A DNA stretch of 45,208 nt, taken from positions 1-45,208 of the forward strand of contig JAFBAL010000027.1 of the NCBI GenBank assembly GCA_019247845.1, in the 5' to 3' direction. Both the position numbers and the translations under genes were made by a program. Position 1 is the stretch's first letter. The number at the start of each line of letters is the position of its first letter. This document shows, piece after piece, positions 1 through 9,357 of the stretch. The stretch comes from Alphaproteobacteria bacterium (lineage in GTDB: Bacteria > Pseudomonadota > Alphaproteobacteria > Micropepsales > Micropepsaceae). Below the pieces are notes generated by a model. It saw nothing but the letters and a program-made list of their open reading frames with translations, did not search any database and was not told the origin of the DNA.

Positions 1-195
1 GCCTCGCTGCCGAACATCATGAAGGCCAAGAAGAAGCCGATCGACGAGAAGACGCCCGCGGACTACGGCGTCGACCCAGCACCCCGCCTGAAGACCGTCA
101 ACGCCACCGAGCCCGAGAAGCGCAAGGCCGGCGTCAAAGTGAAGACGGTGAGCGAGCTGCTCGACAAGCTCAAGAACGAAGCGGGAGTGATCTGA
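1..195 (+). CDS. etfB: Electron transfer flavoprotein beta subunit, C-terminal part (5' cut by window)
   Basis: Frame 1 is open from the first base and ends with TGA at 193-195, giving the last 64 residues of a protein. The lysine-rich tail (KAKKKP, then DYGVD and [18 protein letters not shown]) matches the usual C-terminus of EtfB, where KxKKKP and a final L(x)xKLKxEAxVI are conserved. EtfB binds AMP and, with EtfA, forms the FAD-carrying heterodimer that takes electrons from acyl-CoA dehydrogenases and passes them to ETF-quinone oxidoreductase. etfA starts one base after the stop, so the two are co-transcribed. The N-terminus lies outside the window. Confidence 0.93.
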   Translation, partial: ASLPNIMKAKKKPIDEKTPADYGVDPAPRLKTVNATEPEKRKAGVKVKTVSELLDKLKNEAGVI

Positions 196-196
196 C

Positions 197-1138
197 ATGG
201 CCACGCTCGTCATCGCCGAACACGACAACAAGACTCTCAAGGACGCGACCGCGAAGGTCGTCACCGCTGCGACCCAGATCGGCGGTCCGGTCCATGTCCT
301 CGTCGCGGGCCAGGGCTGCGATGCCGTCGCGGACGCGGCCTCGAAGATGGCAGGCGTCGAGAAGGTGCTCGTTGCCGACGACGCGCTCTACGCCAAAATG
401 GTCGCCGAGACGATGGAGACGCTGATCCTCTCCCTCGCCGACAAGTACGACGCGATCCTTAGCGCAGCGACCACCAACGGTAAGAACTATATGCCGCGCG
501 TCGCGGCCAAGCTCGACGTGCCGCAGGTCTCCGAGATCCTGAGCGTCGTCTCGCCCGACACCTTCGTGCGTCCGATCTATGCGGGCAACGCGCTTGCGAC
601 GGTGCAGGCGTCGGCAGGCAAGAAGGTCATCACCGTCCGCACCACGACCTTCAAGGCAGCGGGTGAGGGCGGCTCGGCGGCGATCGAGAAGATCGGCGCG
701 GCGTCCGATCCAGGCCTGTCGAAGTTCGTCGGCGAGGAGCTGTCGAAGTCCGAGCGTCCCGAGCTGACCTCGGCCAAGATCGTCATCTCCGGCGGCCGCG
801 GCATGCAGTCGGGCGACAACTTCCACATGCTCGAGAAGATCGCCGACCGCCTGCACGCCGCCGTCGGCGCGTCTCGTGCGGCCGTCGATGCGGGCTTTGT
901 CCCTAACGACTACCAGGTCGGCCAGACCGGCAAGGTCGTGGCGCCGGAACTCTACATCGCTGTCGGAATCTCGGGCGCGATCCAGCATCTGGCGGGCATG
1001 AAGGACTCCAAGGTCATCGCCGCCATCAACAAGGACGAAGAAGCTCCCATCTTCCAGGTCGCCGACTATGGGCTGGTCGCCGACCTCTTCAAGGCTGTGC
1101 CGGAGATGGACGAAGAGCTCGCCAAGCTCGGCTATTGA
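197..1138 (+). CDS. etfA: Electron transfer flavoprotein alpha subunit
   Basis: A 313-residue protein of normal EtfA length. The N-terminal part ([14 protein letters not shown]) is the pseudo-nucleotide-binding domain. The C-terminal half holds the FAD-binding domain, with [11 protein letters not shown] near residue 200, [20 protein letters not shown] near 240-260, and the closing [19 protein letters not shown]. Together with EtfB it carries electrons from acyl-CoA dehydrogenases towards the quinone pool. The ATG is one base from the etfB stop and the next gene, a 3-hydroxyacyl-CoA dehydrogenase, begins 18 bases later on the same strand. This is consistent with a fatty-acid/butanoate oxidation or PHB-linked redox operon. 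Confidence 0.96.
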   Translation: MATLVIAEHDNKTLKDATAKVVTAATQIGGPVHVLVAGQGCDAVADAASKMAGVEKVLVADDALYAKMVAETMETLILSLADKYDAILSAATTNGKNYMPRVAAKLDVPQVSEILSVVSPDTFVRPIYAGNALATVQASAGKKVITVRTTTFKAAGEGGSAAIEKIGAASDPGLSKFVGEELSKSERPELTSAKIVISGGRGMQSGDNFHMLEKIADRLHAAVGASRAAVDAGFVPNDYQVGQTGKVVAPELYIAVGISGAIQHLAGMKDSKVIAAINKDEEAPIFQVADYGLVADLFKAVPEMDEELAKLGY

Positions 1139-1156
1139 TATCGCAAAGGACGTGTC

Positions 1157-2032
1157 ATGAGTATTGAACGCATCGGCGTAATCGGCGCGGGCCAGATGGG
1201 CAACGGCATCGCCCACGTCCTGTCGCTCGCGGGTTTCGACGTGATGCTCGAGGACGTCAACACCGAGCAGCTCGGCAAGGCGATCGAGCGCATCACCAAG
1301 AACATGAACCGCCAGGCGGCGCGCGGGCTGATCAAGAGCGAGCAGGTCGAGCAGGCGCTGAAGCGCATCCACACCGCGCAGAACCTCGACGCCATGCAGG
1401 ATCGCGACCTCGTCATCGAGGCCGCGACCGAGGACGAAGCCGTCAAGCGCAAGATCTTCCAGGACCTGTGTCCGCGCATCGGCAAGAACACGCTGATCGC
1501 GACCAACACCTCGTCGATCTCGGTGACGCGGCTCGCCGCCTCGACCGACCGGCCGGAGCACTTCATCGGCATCCATTTCATGAACCCGGTGCCGATGATG
1601 CAGCTGGTGGAGGTCATCCGCGGCATCGCCACCGACGACACCACCTTCCAGGCCGCGCTCGAGATCGTGCGCCGCGCCGGCAAGACGGCGGCCTATGCCG
1701 AAGATTTCCCGGCCTTCATCGTCAACCGCATCCTGCTGCCGATGATCAACGAGGCGGTCTATACGCTGTACGAGGGCGTGGGCAACGTCGAGGCGATCGA
1801 CACCGCGATGAAGCTCGGCGCCAACCATCCGATGGGCCCGCTTCAGCTTGCGGATTTCATCGGGTTGGACACCTGCCTGAGCGTGATGCAGGTGCTCTAC
1901 GAAGGCCTCGCGGATTCAAAGTACCGCCCGTGCCCGCTGCTGGTGAAGTATGTCGAGGCAGGCTGGCTGGGGCAGAAGACCGGCCGCGGCTTCTACGACT
2001 ATCGCGGCGAGCAGCCGGTTCCGACCCGATAG
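1157..2032 (+). CDS. 3-hydroxybutyryl-CoA dehydrogenase
   Basis: This 291-residue protein interconverts 3-hydroxybutyryl-CoA (or other 3-hydroxyacyl-CoA) and acetoacetyl-CoA with NAD(P). The N-terminal Rossmann fold shows [14 protein letters not shown] at residues 7-20. The catalytic region reads [12 protein letters not shown] followed by [14 protein letters not shown], giving the family's His (H140) and Glu (E152). The C-terminal helical domain carries [14 protein letters not shown] and [16 protein letters not shown], both family signatures. The short single-domain length matches Hbd/PaaH rather than the multifunctional FadB/FadJ. It directly follows etfA, so its electrons and those of ETF probably serve the same acyl-CoA route. 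A purine-rich AAAGGA lies before the ATG. Confidence 0.93.
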   Translation: MSIERIGVIGAGQMGNGIAHVLSLAGFDVMLEDVNTEQLGKAIERITKNMNRQAARGLIKSEQVEQALKRIHTAQNLDAMQDRDLVIEAATEDEAVKRKIFQDLCPRIGKNTLIATNTSSISVTRLAASTDRPEHFIGIHFMNPVPMMQLVEVIRGIATDDTTFQAALEIVRRAGKTAAYAEDFPAFIVNRILLPMINEAVYTLYEGVGNVEAIDTAMKLGANHPMGPLQLADFIGLDTCLSVMQVLYEGLADSKYRPCPLLVKYVEAGWLGQKTGRGFYDYRGEQPVPTR

Positions 2033-2035
2033 AAC

Positions 2036-2380
2036 TCAATGAGGACGCGGTGAGGGTTCCTGACCCGGCATCGGCTGGGTCTGCGACTTGTCCTGGTCCT
2101 GCGGCGTGACGTTGGGCTCTTCCGCGGTCGGCTGGCTGTTGTCGGGGGCGGGCTTGGCGTCCTGCTCGTCCTGCTGTTTCTTCTGGTCCTGCTTTTTCTT
2201 GGGCTGATACTTCGCGTTGTCGGTCGAAGGCTGGATCATCGTCGCGCTGTCGGAATCGCTTCCGCCCGCGGGCGCCGCCATGGCCGGCAGCGCGCCGAGG
2301 GCAATCAATGTCGTAGCGGCCAATGTCGTAGCGGCCAATGTCGTAGCGGCCACTGTCGTAGCGGCAAGAATGCGGCGCAT
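2036..2380 (-). CDS. Small secreted hydrophilic protein with repeat-expanded signal peptide
   Basis: A 114-residue protein I do not recognise as a named family. It has a signal-peptide-like start (MRR, then a hydrophobic/Thr-rich stretch ending near ALPAMA-AP at about residue 36). A very polar Lys/Gln/Asp/Pro-rich low-complexity tail follows (KKKQDQKKQQDEQD). Residues 6-25 are four repeats of AATT(L/V), encoded by a 15-bp tandem repeat. The stop lies 3 bases from the convergent stop of the 3-hydroxybutyryl-CoA dehydrogenase, and the start is divergent from the serine hydrolase. The tail composition suggests a disordered periplasmic or surface protein. Function is unknown; the reading frame is supported mainly by the clear signal peptide. 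Confidence 0.6.
   Translation of the reverse strand: MRRILAATTVAATTLAATTLAATTLIALGALPAMAAPAGGSDSDSATMIQPSTDNAKYQPKKKQDQKKQQDEQDAKPAPDNSQPTAEEPNVTPQDQDKSQTQPMPGQEPSPRPH
2306..2365. repeat. 15-bp tandem repeat, four copies
   Basis: The unit CAATGTCGTAGCGGC occurs three times exactly (2306-2320, 2321-2335, 2336-2350) and a fourth time with one change (CACTG..., 2351-2365). Because the unit is a multiple of three it keeps the frame of the leftward small protein and encodes AATTL/AATTV repeats in its signal peptide. Copy number could change by slippage without breaking the gene. Confidence 0.9.
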
Positions 2381-2438
2381 GAGACTCTCCCTGTGCGATA
2401 CGGTAACGTTTCAAACAGGCGAAAGAAGCGGGAGAACG

Positions 2439-3578
2439 ATGAAGCGCGCTCACATCATCGTATTGGCATTGGTCTCGGCAACGGCGGCCTGGGCGGCCGA
2501 CAAGCTTCCTGCGCCGGACAAGTTCCTGTTCTGGACGCCGGCCGAGCAGGCGGTCGGCTATCGCAACATCGAGAAGATCTTTCCCGTGCGCACCGTCTCC
2601 CGCGGCGTCTCTGGAGTCCCTGGGGCGAAGCGCGAGCTGCCGCGCGCCGGCGGCGGCTTCGACGTCGCTTACGACTATCAAAACAAGCATTGGAACACCG
2701 ACGCCTTCATGAAGGAGAACCGCGTCTCGGGCCTGCTCGTGGTCAAGGACGGCAGGATCGTGCTTGAGCGCTACGGCTTGGGACGCAAGGCCGGCGACCG
2801 CTGGACCTCGTTCTCGGTCGGCAAGTCGGTGACCTCGACCCTGGTCGGCGCCGCCATCGCCGACGGCCATATCAAGAGCCTCGACGCGCAGGTCACCACC
2901 TTCCTGCCGGAGCTGAAAGGCAGCGCCTATGACGGCGTGACCGTGCGCGACCTCATCACCATGCGCTCGGGCGTCAAGTGGAACGAGGACTATGCCGATC
3001 CCAAGTCCGACGTGAACAGCTTCTACGGCAAGCCGATCGTCGACTACATGAAGAAGCTCCCGCGAGCGCACCCGCCAGGCACGCATTTCAACTACGACAC
3101 CGGCGAGACCAACCTCGCCGGCGTGCTGGTCGCGCGCGCGGTGCACAAGCACCTGGCGGATTACCTCTCCGAGCGCATCTGGTCCAAGATCGGCGCCGAG
3201 CAGGATGCCGCCTGGATGATCGATCGCGGCGGCGACGAGCTCGGCGGCTGCTGCATCTCGATGACCCTGCGCGACACTGCGCGCTTCGGGCTGTTCTTCA
3301 TGGAAGGCGGCCACGGCGTGCTGCCGAAGGACTGGGTGGCGCAGGCCTCGTCCAAGCAGACGCCGAGCGACTTCGCCGGGCTCGGCTACGGCTATTTCTG
3401 GTGGATCCACGACGACGGCACCTACGAGGCGCTGGGCATCTTCGGCCAGTCGATCTTCATCGCGCCGAAAGAGAAGCTGGTGATCGTCACCAACTCCGCC
3501 TGGCCGGAAGCCGACGCGGTGCCGCGCTATGCCGTTCACGACGCCTATGTGGCTGCGGTGCGCAAGGCGCTGCGCTGA
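2439..3578 (+). CDS. Serine hydrolase, class C beta-lactamase / NylB-like fold, secreted
   Basis: A 379-residue protein starting at the ATG preceded by GGGAGA; the frame is open further upstream but only from 2439 does it begin with a signal peptide (MKRAHIIVLALVSATAAWA). The Ser-x-x-Lys catalytic motif is SVGK at residues 126-129, followed by STLVGAAIADG. A second motif sits at FNYDTGETN (Tyr219), where many relatives have Tyr-x-Asn. FWWIHDDGTYEALGIFGQ near the C-terminus takes the place of the third active-site motif. The family includes class C beta-lactamases, esterases, D-aminopeptidases and 6-aminohexanoate-dimer hydrolase; the YDT motif leans to the NylB/esterase group rather than a true beta-lactamase. 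Substrate is unknown. It probably acts in the periplasm. Confidence 0.85.
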   Translation: MKRAHIIVLALVSATAAWAADKLPAPDKFLFWTPAEQAVGYRNIEKIFPVRTVSRGVSGVPGAKRELPRAGGGFDVAYDYQNKHWNTDAFMKENRVSGLLVVKDGRIVLERYGLGRKAGDRWTSFSVGKSVTSTLVGAAIADGHIKSLDAQVTTFLPELKGSAYDGVTVRDLITMRSGVKWNEDYADPKSDVNSFYGKPIVDYMKKLPRAHPPGTHFNYDTGETNLAGVLVARAVHKHLADYLSERIWSKIGAEQDAAWMIDRGGDELGGCCISMTLRDTARFGLFFMEGGHGVLPKDWVAQASSKQTPSDFAGLGYGYFWWIHDDGTYEALGIFGQSIFIAPKEKLVIVTNSAWPEADAVPRYAVHDAYVAAVRKALR

Positions 3579-3618
3579 GGCCGTTGCGCCTGGGCCTGCG
3601 GCGCAGTATCGGGAACCC

Positions 3619-4983
3619 ATGACGGCTCCGGCAGACGGCCTTCCAATCCCGCAGCGCTATTGGGCGATCGTCGCCATCGGGCTCGGCGTCACCCTGGCCG
3701 TGATCGATTCGGCGATCGCCAATGTCGCGCTGCCGACCATCGCGGCCGACCTGCACACCGATCCGGCGCTGTCGATCTGGATCGTCAACGGCTACCAGCT
3801 CGCGATCACCATCTCGCTGCTGCCGCTGTCGTCGCTGGGCGATATCCTGGGCTACCGGCGCGTCTACCTGGCCGGGCTGGCGCTCTTCACCGTGGCGTCG
3901 CTGGCTTGCGCCTTTGCCACCAGCCTTCCGATGCTGGCTGCGGCGCGCGTCGTCCAGGGCTTCGGCGCGGCGGGCATCATGAGCGTCAATACCGCGCTCT
4001 TGCGCTTCATCTATCCGCATGCCCAGCTCGGCCGCGGCATCGGCATCAACACGCTGGTCGTCGCGGTATCCTCGGCCGTGGGACCGACGGTGGCGGGTGC
4101 GATCCTGGCGGTCGCCAACTGGCCGTGGCTCTTCGCGGTCAACGTGCCTATCGGAATCGCGGCGGTGCTGGTCGGCTGGCGCTCGCTGCCGCGCGCCGCG
4201 CCGTCGCCGCACGGCTTCGACGTCGCCAGCGCGCTCTTGAGCGCCGCAACCTTCGGCCTGTTGATCGGAAGCATCGACGCGCTCGGCCATGGCGAAGGCT
4301 TCCCGCTGTTCGTCGTCGAGATGGCCGCGACGATCGGCATCGGATATGTGCTGGTGCGCCGGCAGCTGTCGCTGCCCGCGCCGCTGTTGCCGGTCGATCT
4401 CCTCAAGATCCCGATCTTCACGCTGTCGGTATCGACCTCGATCTCGTCCTTCGCGGCGCAGATGCTGGCGCTGGTGTCGCTGCCGTTCCTGTTCCAGAAC
4501 GCGCTGCATTTCAGCGCGGTGGAGACGGGGCTGATGATCACGCCCTGGCCGCTGGCGATCTGCATCGCGGCGCCCTTGGCGGGCCGGCTGTCCGACCGCT
4601 ATTCGGCCGGCTTGCTCGGGGGCATCGGGCTGTTCCTGTTCGCGCTCGGTTTGCTGTCCTTCGCCTTCCTCCCCGATCATCCCAGCCATTTCGACCTCGT
4701 CTGGCGCATGGCGATGTCGGGCTTCGGCTTCGGCATCTTCCAGACGCCCAACAACCGCGCGATGCTGAGCGCGGCACCCAGGGAACGCAGCGGCGGCGCC
4801 AGCGGCATGCTCGGCACCGCGCGACTCCTCGGCCAGACGACCGGCGCGGCGCTCGCGGCACTGCTGTTCGCGCGTCTGCCGGGCCAGGCACCCGTGGTGG
4901 CGTTGCTCATTTCCTCGGGCTTCGCCGCGGTCGCGGCCTGCGTGAGCCTGGGCCGTCTTTACGACAGCGGAGACCGCGCGTGA
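3619..4983 (+). CDS. MFS drug/metabolite transporter, DHA2 (14-TM) type
   Basis: A 454-residue inner-membrane protein. The start chosen is ATG 3619 (MTAPADGLPIPQRYW), because upstream codons overlap the serine hydrolase end. The first helix carries the DHA2 signature (LGVTLAVIDSAIANVALPTIAADL), followed by IWIVNGYQLAITISLLPLSSLGD and GYRRVYLAGL, the loop 2-3 MFS motif A region. VVQGFGAAGIMSVNTALLRFIYP and GRGIGINTLVVAVSSAVGPTVAG form motif C. Further helices and the FGFGIFQTPNNRAML motif follow. The family expels drugs or metabolites using the proton gradient. The stop overlaps the GTG of the next gene (an oxidoreductase) by 4 bases, so the two are translated together and may handle related compounds; the substrate is not predictable. 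Confidence 0.9.
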   Translation: MTAPADGLPIPQRYWAIVAIGLGVTLAVIDSAIANVALPTIAADLHTDPALSIWIVNGYQLAITISLLPLSSLGDILGYRRVYLAGLALFTVASLACAFATSLPMLAAARVVQGFGAAGIMSVNTALLRFIYPHAQLGRGIGINTLVVAVSSAVGPTVAGAILAVANWPWLFAVNVPIGIAAVLVGWRSLPRAAPSPHGFDVASALLSAATFGLLIGSIDALGHGEGFPLFVVEMAATIGIGYVLVRRQLSLPAPLLPVDLLKIPIFTLSVSTSISSFAAQMLALVSLPFLFQNALHFSAVETGLMITPWPLAICIAAPLAGRLSDRYSAGLLGGIGLFLFALGLLSFAFLPDHPSHFDLVWRMAMSGFGFGIFQTPNNRAMLSAAPRERSGGASGMLGTARLLGQTTGAALAALLFARLPGQAPVVALLISSGFAAVAACVSLGRLYDSGDRA

Positions 4984-6086
4984 CCAAACGCATCGCCGTC
5001 ATCGGCTTCGGCCAGCGTCTCACGGCGGTGCTGGCGGCGATGCGCGAGGCGGGCTGGGACTTCGAGATCGCGGGCCAGGCCGATCCCGCGCCCACGAACG
5101 GCGCGCCGGTCTTCCCAAGCGTCGCGGCGCTGCTGGCCGACGGCCCGTTCGACCTGGTGATGATCGGATCGCCCAATCACCTGCATTACGAGCATCTGCT
5201 GGCGGCGTTCGAAGCGGGATATCCCGTCTTCGCCGAGAAGCCCATCGTGCGCACCGAGGCCGAGACTTTCGCGCTGGCGCGGCATCTGAGTTCTGCGCCG
5301 CCGCTCTATATCGGGCTCGTCATGCGTTCGATGCCCATCGTGCGCGAGGTGATCGCGCGCGTCGACGGCGGCGAGTTGGGCACCATCGTCTCGATGGACG
5401 CGACCGAGCATCTGCCGCCCGAGCACGGCGCCTATCTGGCGCGCAACTGGCGCCGCAAGGAGGAATGGGGCGGTTCGTTCCTGCTCGACAAGGTGTGCCA
5501 CGATTTCGATATCTTCGGGCGCATCGCCAAGAGCCGCGCGGCGCGCGTCGCGAGCTTCGGGGGCAAGACGATATTCGCGAGCGAACACGCGTCAGAGCAC
5601 GAGGCCTACAACGCGGTGGATGCCGGCTGGGCCGGCGCCAACGATGCCTTCCACTCCGACATGGACGTGAGCGACCACCAGGTCGTGCTGGTCGAATATG
5701 CGAACGGCATGCGGTTGTCGTTCCATTCCAACTCGCATACCAGCCTGACAGAGCGGCGCTGGTACGTCGCCGGCACCAAAGGCACCTTGATCGCCGATCT
5801 TGTGCGCAACCGGCTGATGGTTCGCACCGCCCACGACCGCGGCAAGCCGGAACGCATCGACTATGGCGGGCGCACCGCCGACGCCCATAACGGCGCCGAC
5901 CAGGCGATGGCGCGCGACCTGCTCGATGCGTTGGAGGGCCGCGCGGCGTTCCCCGTGACGCCGCTGGAGTCGTTGGAGGCGGGCCTCACGGTCATGGCCG
6001 TCGACCGCGCGATGCGCGAAGGCGCGGTCGTCGATTGTGCGCCGATCTGGGCGGATTACGACTTGGCGGTCAGCGCCTTGAAATAG
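4980..6086 (+). CDS. Gfo/Idh/MocA-family NAD(P)-dependent oxidoreductase
   Basis: A 368-residue protein; its GTG start overlaps the MFS stop (GTGA). The N-terminal Rossmann fold is RIAVIGFGQRLTAVLAAM. The family's EKP motif is present as FAEKPIVRTEAE at about residues 82-93, the conserved dinucleotide-binding lysine. The catalytic-domain segment GGSFLLDKVCHDFDIFGRIA includes the usual Lys and His-Asp residues (DKxxHDxD). These enzymes oxidise or reduce sugars, inositols and related hydroxy compounds. Coupling to an MFS transporter suggests both act on one small polyol or sugar derivative, but the substrate cannot be read from the sequence. Its last 31 bases overlap the convergent thioredoxin-like gene. 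Confidence 0.88.
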   Translation: MTKRIAVIGFGQRLTAVLAAMREAGWDFEIAGQADPAPTNGAPVFPSVAALLADGPFDLVMIGSPNHLHYEHLLAAFEAGYPVFAEKPIVRTEAETFALARHLSSAPPLYIGLVMRSMPIVREVIARVDGGELGTIVSMDATEHLPPEHGAYLARNWRRKEEWGGSFLLDKVCHDFDIFGRIAKSRAARVASFGGKTIFASEHASEHEAYNAVDAGWAGANDAFHSDMDVSDHQVVLVEYANGMRLSFHSNSHTSLTERRWYVAGTKGTLIADLVRNRLMVRTAHDRGKPERIDYGGRTADAHNGADQAMARDLLDALEGRAAFPVTPLESLEAGLTVMAVDRAMREGAVVDCAPIWADYDLAVSALK

Positions 6087-6625
6087 TCGATGGCGTCGGG
6101 CGCGTCCCATTCGGCGGGACCGACGGCGCGCGCGACCTCGCGGCCCTTGTCGTCGATCAGGATGGTGAGCGGCAATCCGTAAGCCCCGAAGGTGCGCATC
6201 AAGGCCAAGTCGGTGTCGATATAGGCGGGCAGGCTCGCCGCGCCATGCTCCTTCAGGAAGGCGGCCGCGTCGGCCGGCGTGCCGCGCGCCACGTCCACCG
6301 GCACCACGGTCAGCCCCGGCGCGCCGGCCTGGAGCTTGGCCAGCGCGGGAAGCTCCTTCACGCAGGGCACGCACCACACCGCCCAGAGATTGAGCAGCAC
6401 GTAACGTCCCTTGAAGTCCGAGAGCGCGTGGCGCTTGCCGTCGGCGCCGGTGAAGGCGGCCGGCGCGACGGCGACGGGCGTCTTGCCCGGCACCAGCCGT
6501 GCCAGGGACTGCGGCGGCGTGGCAGGCGCGTGGACAGGCCCGGACGTGTTCCCATATAGAAAGTAGGCCAGCGCGGCCGCCGCTATGACGGCCACCAGCA
6601 CGAGAACGCTTGAAGTCCGGGTCAT
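6056..6625 (-). CDS. TlpA/ResA-like membrane-anchored thioredoxin
   Basis: A 189-residue protein. The N-terminus ([25 protein letters not shown]) is one membrane anchor, placing the rest in the periplasm. The thioredoxin domain follows, with the active site [13 protein letters not shown] (CxxC with Val-Pro) at about residues 86-98 and the cis-proline region [18 protein letters not shown]. Such proteins reduce disulfides in apocytochrome c or other extracytoplasmic proteins. A TlpA-like gene beside argH is common in alphaproteobacteria. The start codon shares bases with the argH start on the opposite strand (CATG at 6623-6626), which leaves no intergenic promoter; each promoter must lie in the other's coding region. 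The start is chosen because the anchor begins there. Confidence 0.87.
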   Translation of the reverse strand: MTRTSSVLVLVAVIAAAALAYFLYGNTSGPVHAPATPPQSLARLVPGKTPVAVAPAAFTGADGKRHALSDFKGRYVLLNLWAVWCVPCVKELPALAKLQAGAPGLTVVPVDVARGTPADAAAFLKEHGAASLPAYIDTDLALMRTFGAYGLPLTILIDDKGREVARAVGPAEWDAPDAIDYFKALTAKS

Positions 6626-8009
6626 GAGCACCACCAACAAGATGTGGGGCGGGCGCTTCGAGAAGGGCCCCGCCTCCGTCATGGAGGACATAACGCCCTC
6701 CATCGATTTCGACAAACGCCTTGCGGGCGAGGACCTGGAAGGCTCGCGGGCGCATGTGCGCATGCTGGCGGCCCAGGGGATCGTGTCCGAGGCCGACCGC
6801 GACGCGATCCTGGGCGGCCTCGATGCGATCGGCAAGGAGATCGACGGCGGCAGCTTCGTCTTCAAGCGCGCGCTCGAGGATATCCATCTGAACATCGAGT
6901 CGCGTCTGGCCGAGCTGATCGGCGATGCGGCGGGGCGGCTGCATACCGCGCGCTCGCGCAACGACCAGGTGGCGACGGACTTCCGGCTCTGGCTGCGCGG
7001 GGCCTGCTCGCGCATGGACGATCGCCTGGACGCGCTGCAGCGCGCGCTGCTCGGCCAGGCCGAAGCGCATGTGGAGACCATCATGCCGGGCTTCACCCAT
7101 ATGCAGCCCGCCCAGCCGATCACCTTCGCGCATCATTGCCTGGCCTATGTCGAGATGCTGTCGCGCGACCGCGGACGCTTCGCGGATGCGCGGATGCGGC
7201 TGAACGAGTCGCCGCTCGGCGCCGCGGCCCTGGCTGGCACCTCGTTCCCGATCGACCGCGAGGCGACCGCGAAGGCGCTCGGCTTCGCGCGGCCCATGCG
7301 CAATTCGCTCGACGCGGTGTCGGCGCGCGACTTCGCCTTGGAGTTCCTGGGCGCCGCGTCGATCTCGATGACGCATCTGTCGCGCCTCGCCGGCGAGCTG
7401 GTGCAGTGGACGAGCCCCGGCTTCGGGTTCGTGCGGCTGTCGGACGCCTTCACCACCGGCTCCTCGATCATGCCGCAGAAGCGCAACCCCGACGCGGCCG
7501 AGCTGGTGCGCGGCAAGACGGGCCGCGTGCTCGGCGACTTCGTGGCGCTCGCGGTCGTGGTGAAGGGCCTGGCGCTCGCTTACGGCAGCGACCTGCAGGA
7601 AGACAAGGAACGCGTCTTCGACGCCGCCGATACGCTGGAGCTGTCGCTCGCCGCGATGGCGGGCATGATCGCGGACCTGACCGTCAATGCCGAGGCGATG
7701 CGCCGCGCCGCGGAAGCGGGCTACCCGACCGCGACCGACCTCGCCGACTGGCTGGTTCGGGTCCTGAAGATGCCGTTCCGCGACGCGCATCACGTCGCCG
7801 GCAGCATCGTGCGCCAGGCCGAGACGCTGGGCGTGGGCCTGGACAAGGTGCCGCTCTCCGACATGCAATCGGTCGAGCCGCGCATCACCAACGACGTTTT
7901 CGCGGTGCTGACGCTGGAAGCTTCGCTCAATTCGCGCCAAAGTCCGGGCGGCACGGCACCGGCGCGTGTGCGCGAGCAGATCGCCTTCTGGCGGGAGACA
8001 CTTCAATGA
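6624..8009 (+). CDS. argH: Argininosuccinate lyase
   Basis: A 461-residue enzyme that splits argininosuccinate to arginine and fumarate, the last step of arginine synthesis. The start at 6624 gives [12 protein letters not shown]; family members typically begin close to a WGGRF motif, so the upstream in-frame start at 6585 is not used here. The superfamily signature [20 protein letters not shown] lies at about residues 280-300, with the catalytic Ser in the loop. [17 protein letters not shown] and [17 protein letters not shown] are the other conserved active-site blocks. The stop overlaps the next start by ATGA; argH, the lipoprotein and lysA form one operon. Confidence 0.97.
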   Translation: MSTTNKMWGGRFEKGPASVMEDITPSIDFDKRLAGEDLEGSRAHVRMLAAQGIVSEADRDAILGGLDAIGKEIDGGSFVFKRALEDIHLNIESRLAELIGDAAGRLHTARSRNDQVATDFRLWLRGACSRMDDRLDALQRALLGQAEAHVETIMPGFTHMQPAQPITFAHHCLAYVEMLSRDRGRFADARMRLNESPLGAAALAGTSFPIDREATAKALGFARPMRNSLDAVSARDFALEFLGAASISMTHLSRLAGELVQWTSPGFGFVRLSDAFTTGSSIMPQKRNPDAAELVRGKTGRVLGDFVALAVVVKGLALAYGSDLQEDKERVFDAADTLELSLAAMAGMIADLTVNAEAMRRAAEAGYPTATDLADWLVRVLKMPFRDAHHVAGSIVRQAETLGVGLDKVPLSDMQSVEPRITNDVFAVLTLEASLNSRQSPGGTAPARVREQIAFWRETLQ

Positions 8010-8149
8010 TCCGGATATTGAGCCTTCTCGCGGCCGTCCTGTTCCTCGCCTCCTGCGGCGTGAAGAACGACCTCGTGCTGCCCGACGGCAAGCCGACGGC
8101 CAAGAACCAGCACGATCCGTCCAAGCCCACGGTGCCGATCGGCGAATGA
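8006..8149 (+). CDS. Small LptM/YifL-like lipoprotein
   Basis: A 47-residue lipoprotein. [20 protein letters not shown] contains a lipobox (LASC, Cys17) followed by [10 protein letters not shown], the 'G(x)K(x)PLxLPD'-like segment of the LptM family. In E. coli LptM assists assembly of the LPS translocon LptD/E. The gene overlaps argH (ATGA) and lysA (ATGA) at its two ends, the argH–small lipoprotein–lysA arrangement typical of alphaproteobacteria. The lipobox and conserved position support it as a real gene despite its small size. Function by analogy only. Confidence 0.85.
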   Translation: MIRILSLLAAVLFLASCGVKNDLVLPDGKPTAKNQHDPSKPTVPIGE

Positions 8150-9357
8150 GGCACATCGAGAATGTCGATCTGGCCGAGGTGGCCGAGGCGGTCGGCACGC
8201 CGTTCTACTGCTATTCGGTCGCGGCGCTGATCCGGGCCTATACCATGTTCGGGCTGGCGGTGCCGGCCGGGTCGCTGATCGCCTATTCGGTCAAGGCCAA
8301 CGGCAATCTCGCGGTCTTGACGTTGCTGGCGGAAATGGGCGCGGGCGCCGACGTGGTCTCCGGCGGCGAGCTCAAGAAGGCGCTCGCCGCCGGCATTCCG
8401 GCCGCGCGCATCGTCTTCTCCGGCGTCGGCAAGACCAAGGCGGAGATGACGCTCGCCCTCGACGCGGGCATCCATCAGTTCAACGTCGAGAGCGAGCAGG
8501 AACTTCTTGCATTGAACGACGTCGCGGCCGCGACGGGAAAAAGCGCGCCCGTCGCGCTGCGCATCAACCCCGACGTCGATGCCAAGACTCATGCCAAGAT
8601 CACCACCGGCACGTCCGAGAACAAGTTCGGCGTGCCCATCGCCCGCGCCCGCGGCATCTATGCGACGGCCGCGACGCTGCCCGGCATCCGTGTCGTCGGC
8701 GTCGACGTCCATATCGGCAGCCAGGTGACCGCGCTCGGCCCCTTCGAGGCTGCTTTCGCGCGCATCGTGGACCTCACCAAGCAGCTGCGCGCCGACGGCC
8801 ACGCCATCGAGCGTCTCGACCTCGGCGGCGGCTTGGGCGTGCCGTCCGACCCCAAATCCTATGGCAAGGTCGCGGCGCGCGCGGTGGCCGGGCTGGACGT
8901 CCAGCTCATCTTCGAGCCGGGACGGGCGCTGGTTGCCGAAGCCGGCGTGCTGGTCGCCCGGGTGATCTACGTCAAGCCGGGCGAGGGGCGCACCTTCGCG
9001 ATCCTCGATGCCGGGATGAACGACCTCATCCGCCCGGCGCTCTACGACGCCCATCACGATGTCGTGCGCGTGACGGGAACCGGCGAAGGCCGTGGCGTTT
9101 ACGATCTCGTGGGCCCGGTCTGCGAATCCGCCGACGTTTTCGCCCGCGACTATGAGATGCCGGCCCTGGAGGCGGGCGATTTGGTCGCGTTCCTGAACGC
9201 CGGGGCCTATGGTGCGGTGATGGCCTCGGCTTACAATGCCCGCCCGCCCGCGGCCGAGGTCATGGTCCAGGGGCGCGAATGGAGTGTGGTTCGACCGCGA
9301 CTGACCGATGACGCGCTTATCGCCGCCGACAGAATTCCGCACTGGCTCGGACCGTAA
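8146..9357 (+). CDS. lysA: Diaminopimelate decarboxylase
   Basis: A 403-residue PLP enzyme converting meso-diaminopimelate to L-lysine. The start (ATG overlapping the lipoprotein stop) gives [24 protein letters not shown]. The PLP lysine is in IAYSVKANGNLAVL (about residue 50). Phosphate- and substrate-binding blocks include LDLGGGLGVPSD and FEPGRALVAEAG. The second active-site Cys is in GPVCESADVFARD, and the C-terminal AFLNAGAYGAVMASAYNARP is also typical. Length and motifs are standard. The 3' end overlaps the DUF4175 gene by 50 bases, indicating tight coupling. Confidence 0.97.
   Translation: MRHIENVDLAEVAEAVGTPFYCYSVAALIRAYTMFGLAVPAGSLIAYSVKANGNLAVLTLLAEMGAGADVVSGGELKKALAAGIPAARIVFSGVGKTKAEMTLALDAGIHQFNVESEQELLALNDVAAATGKSAPVALRINPDVDAKTHAKITTGTSENKFGVPIARARGIYATAATLPGIRVVGVDVHIGSQVTALGPFEAAFARIVDLTKQLRADGHAIERLDLGGGLGVPSDPKSYGKVAARAVAGLDVQLIFEPGRALVAEAGVLVARVIYVKPGEGRTFAILDAGMNDLIRPALYDAHHDVVRVTGTGEGRGVYDLVGPVCESADVFARDYEMPALEAGDLVAFLNAGAYGAVMASAYNARPPAAEVMVQGREWSVVRPRLTDDALIAADRIPHWLGP

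Noticed and set aside
1857..3620. A 587-codon minus-strand frame across the dehydrogenase end and serine hydrolase
   Set aside because: It covers two better supported genes and shows no recognisable domain; only the separate 114-residue frame with a signal peptide was kept.
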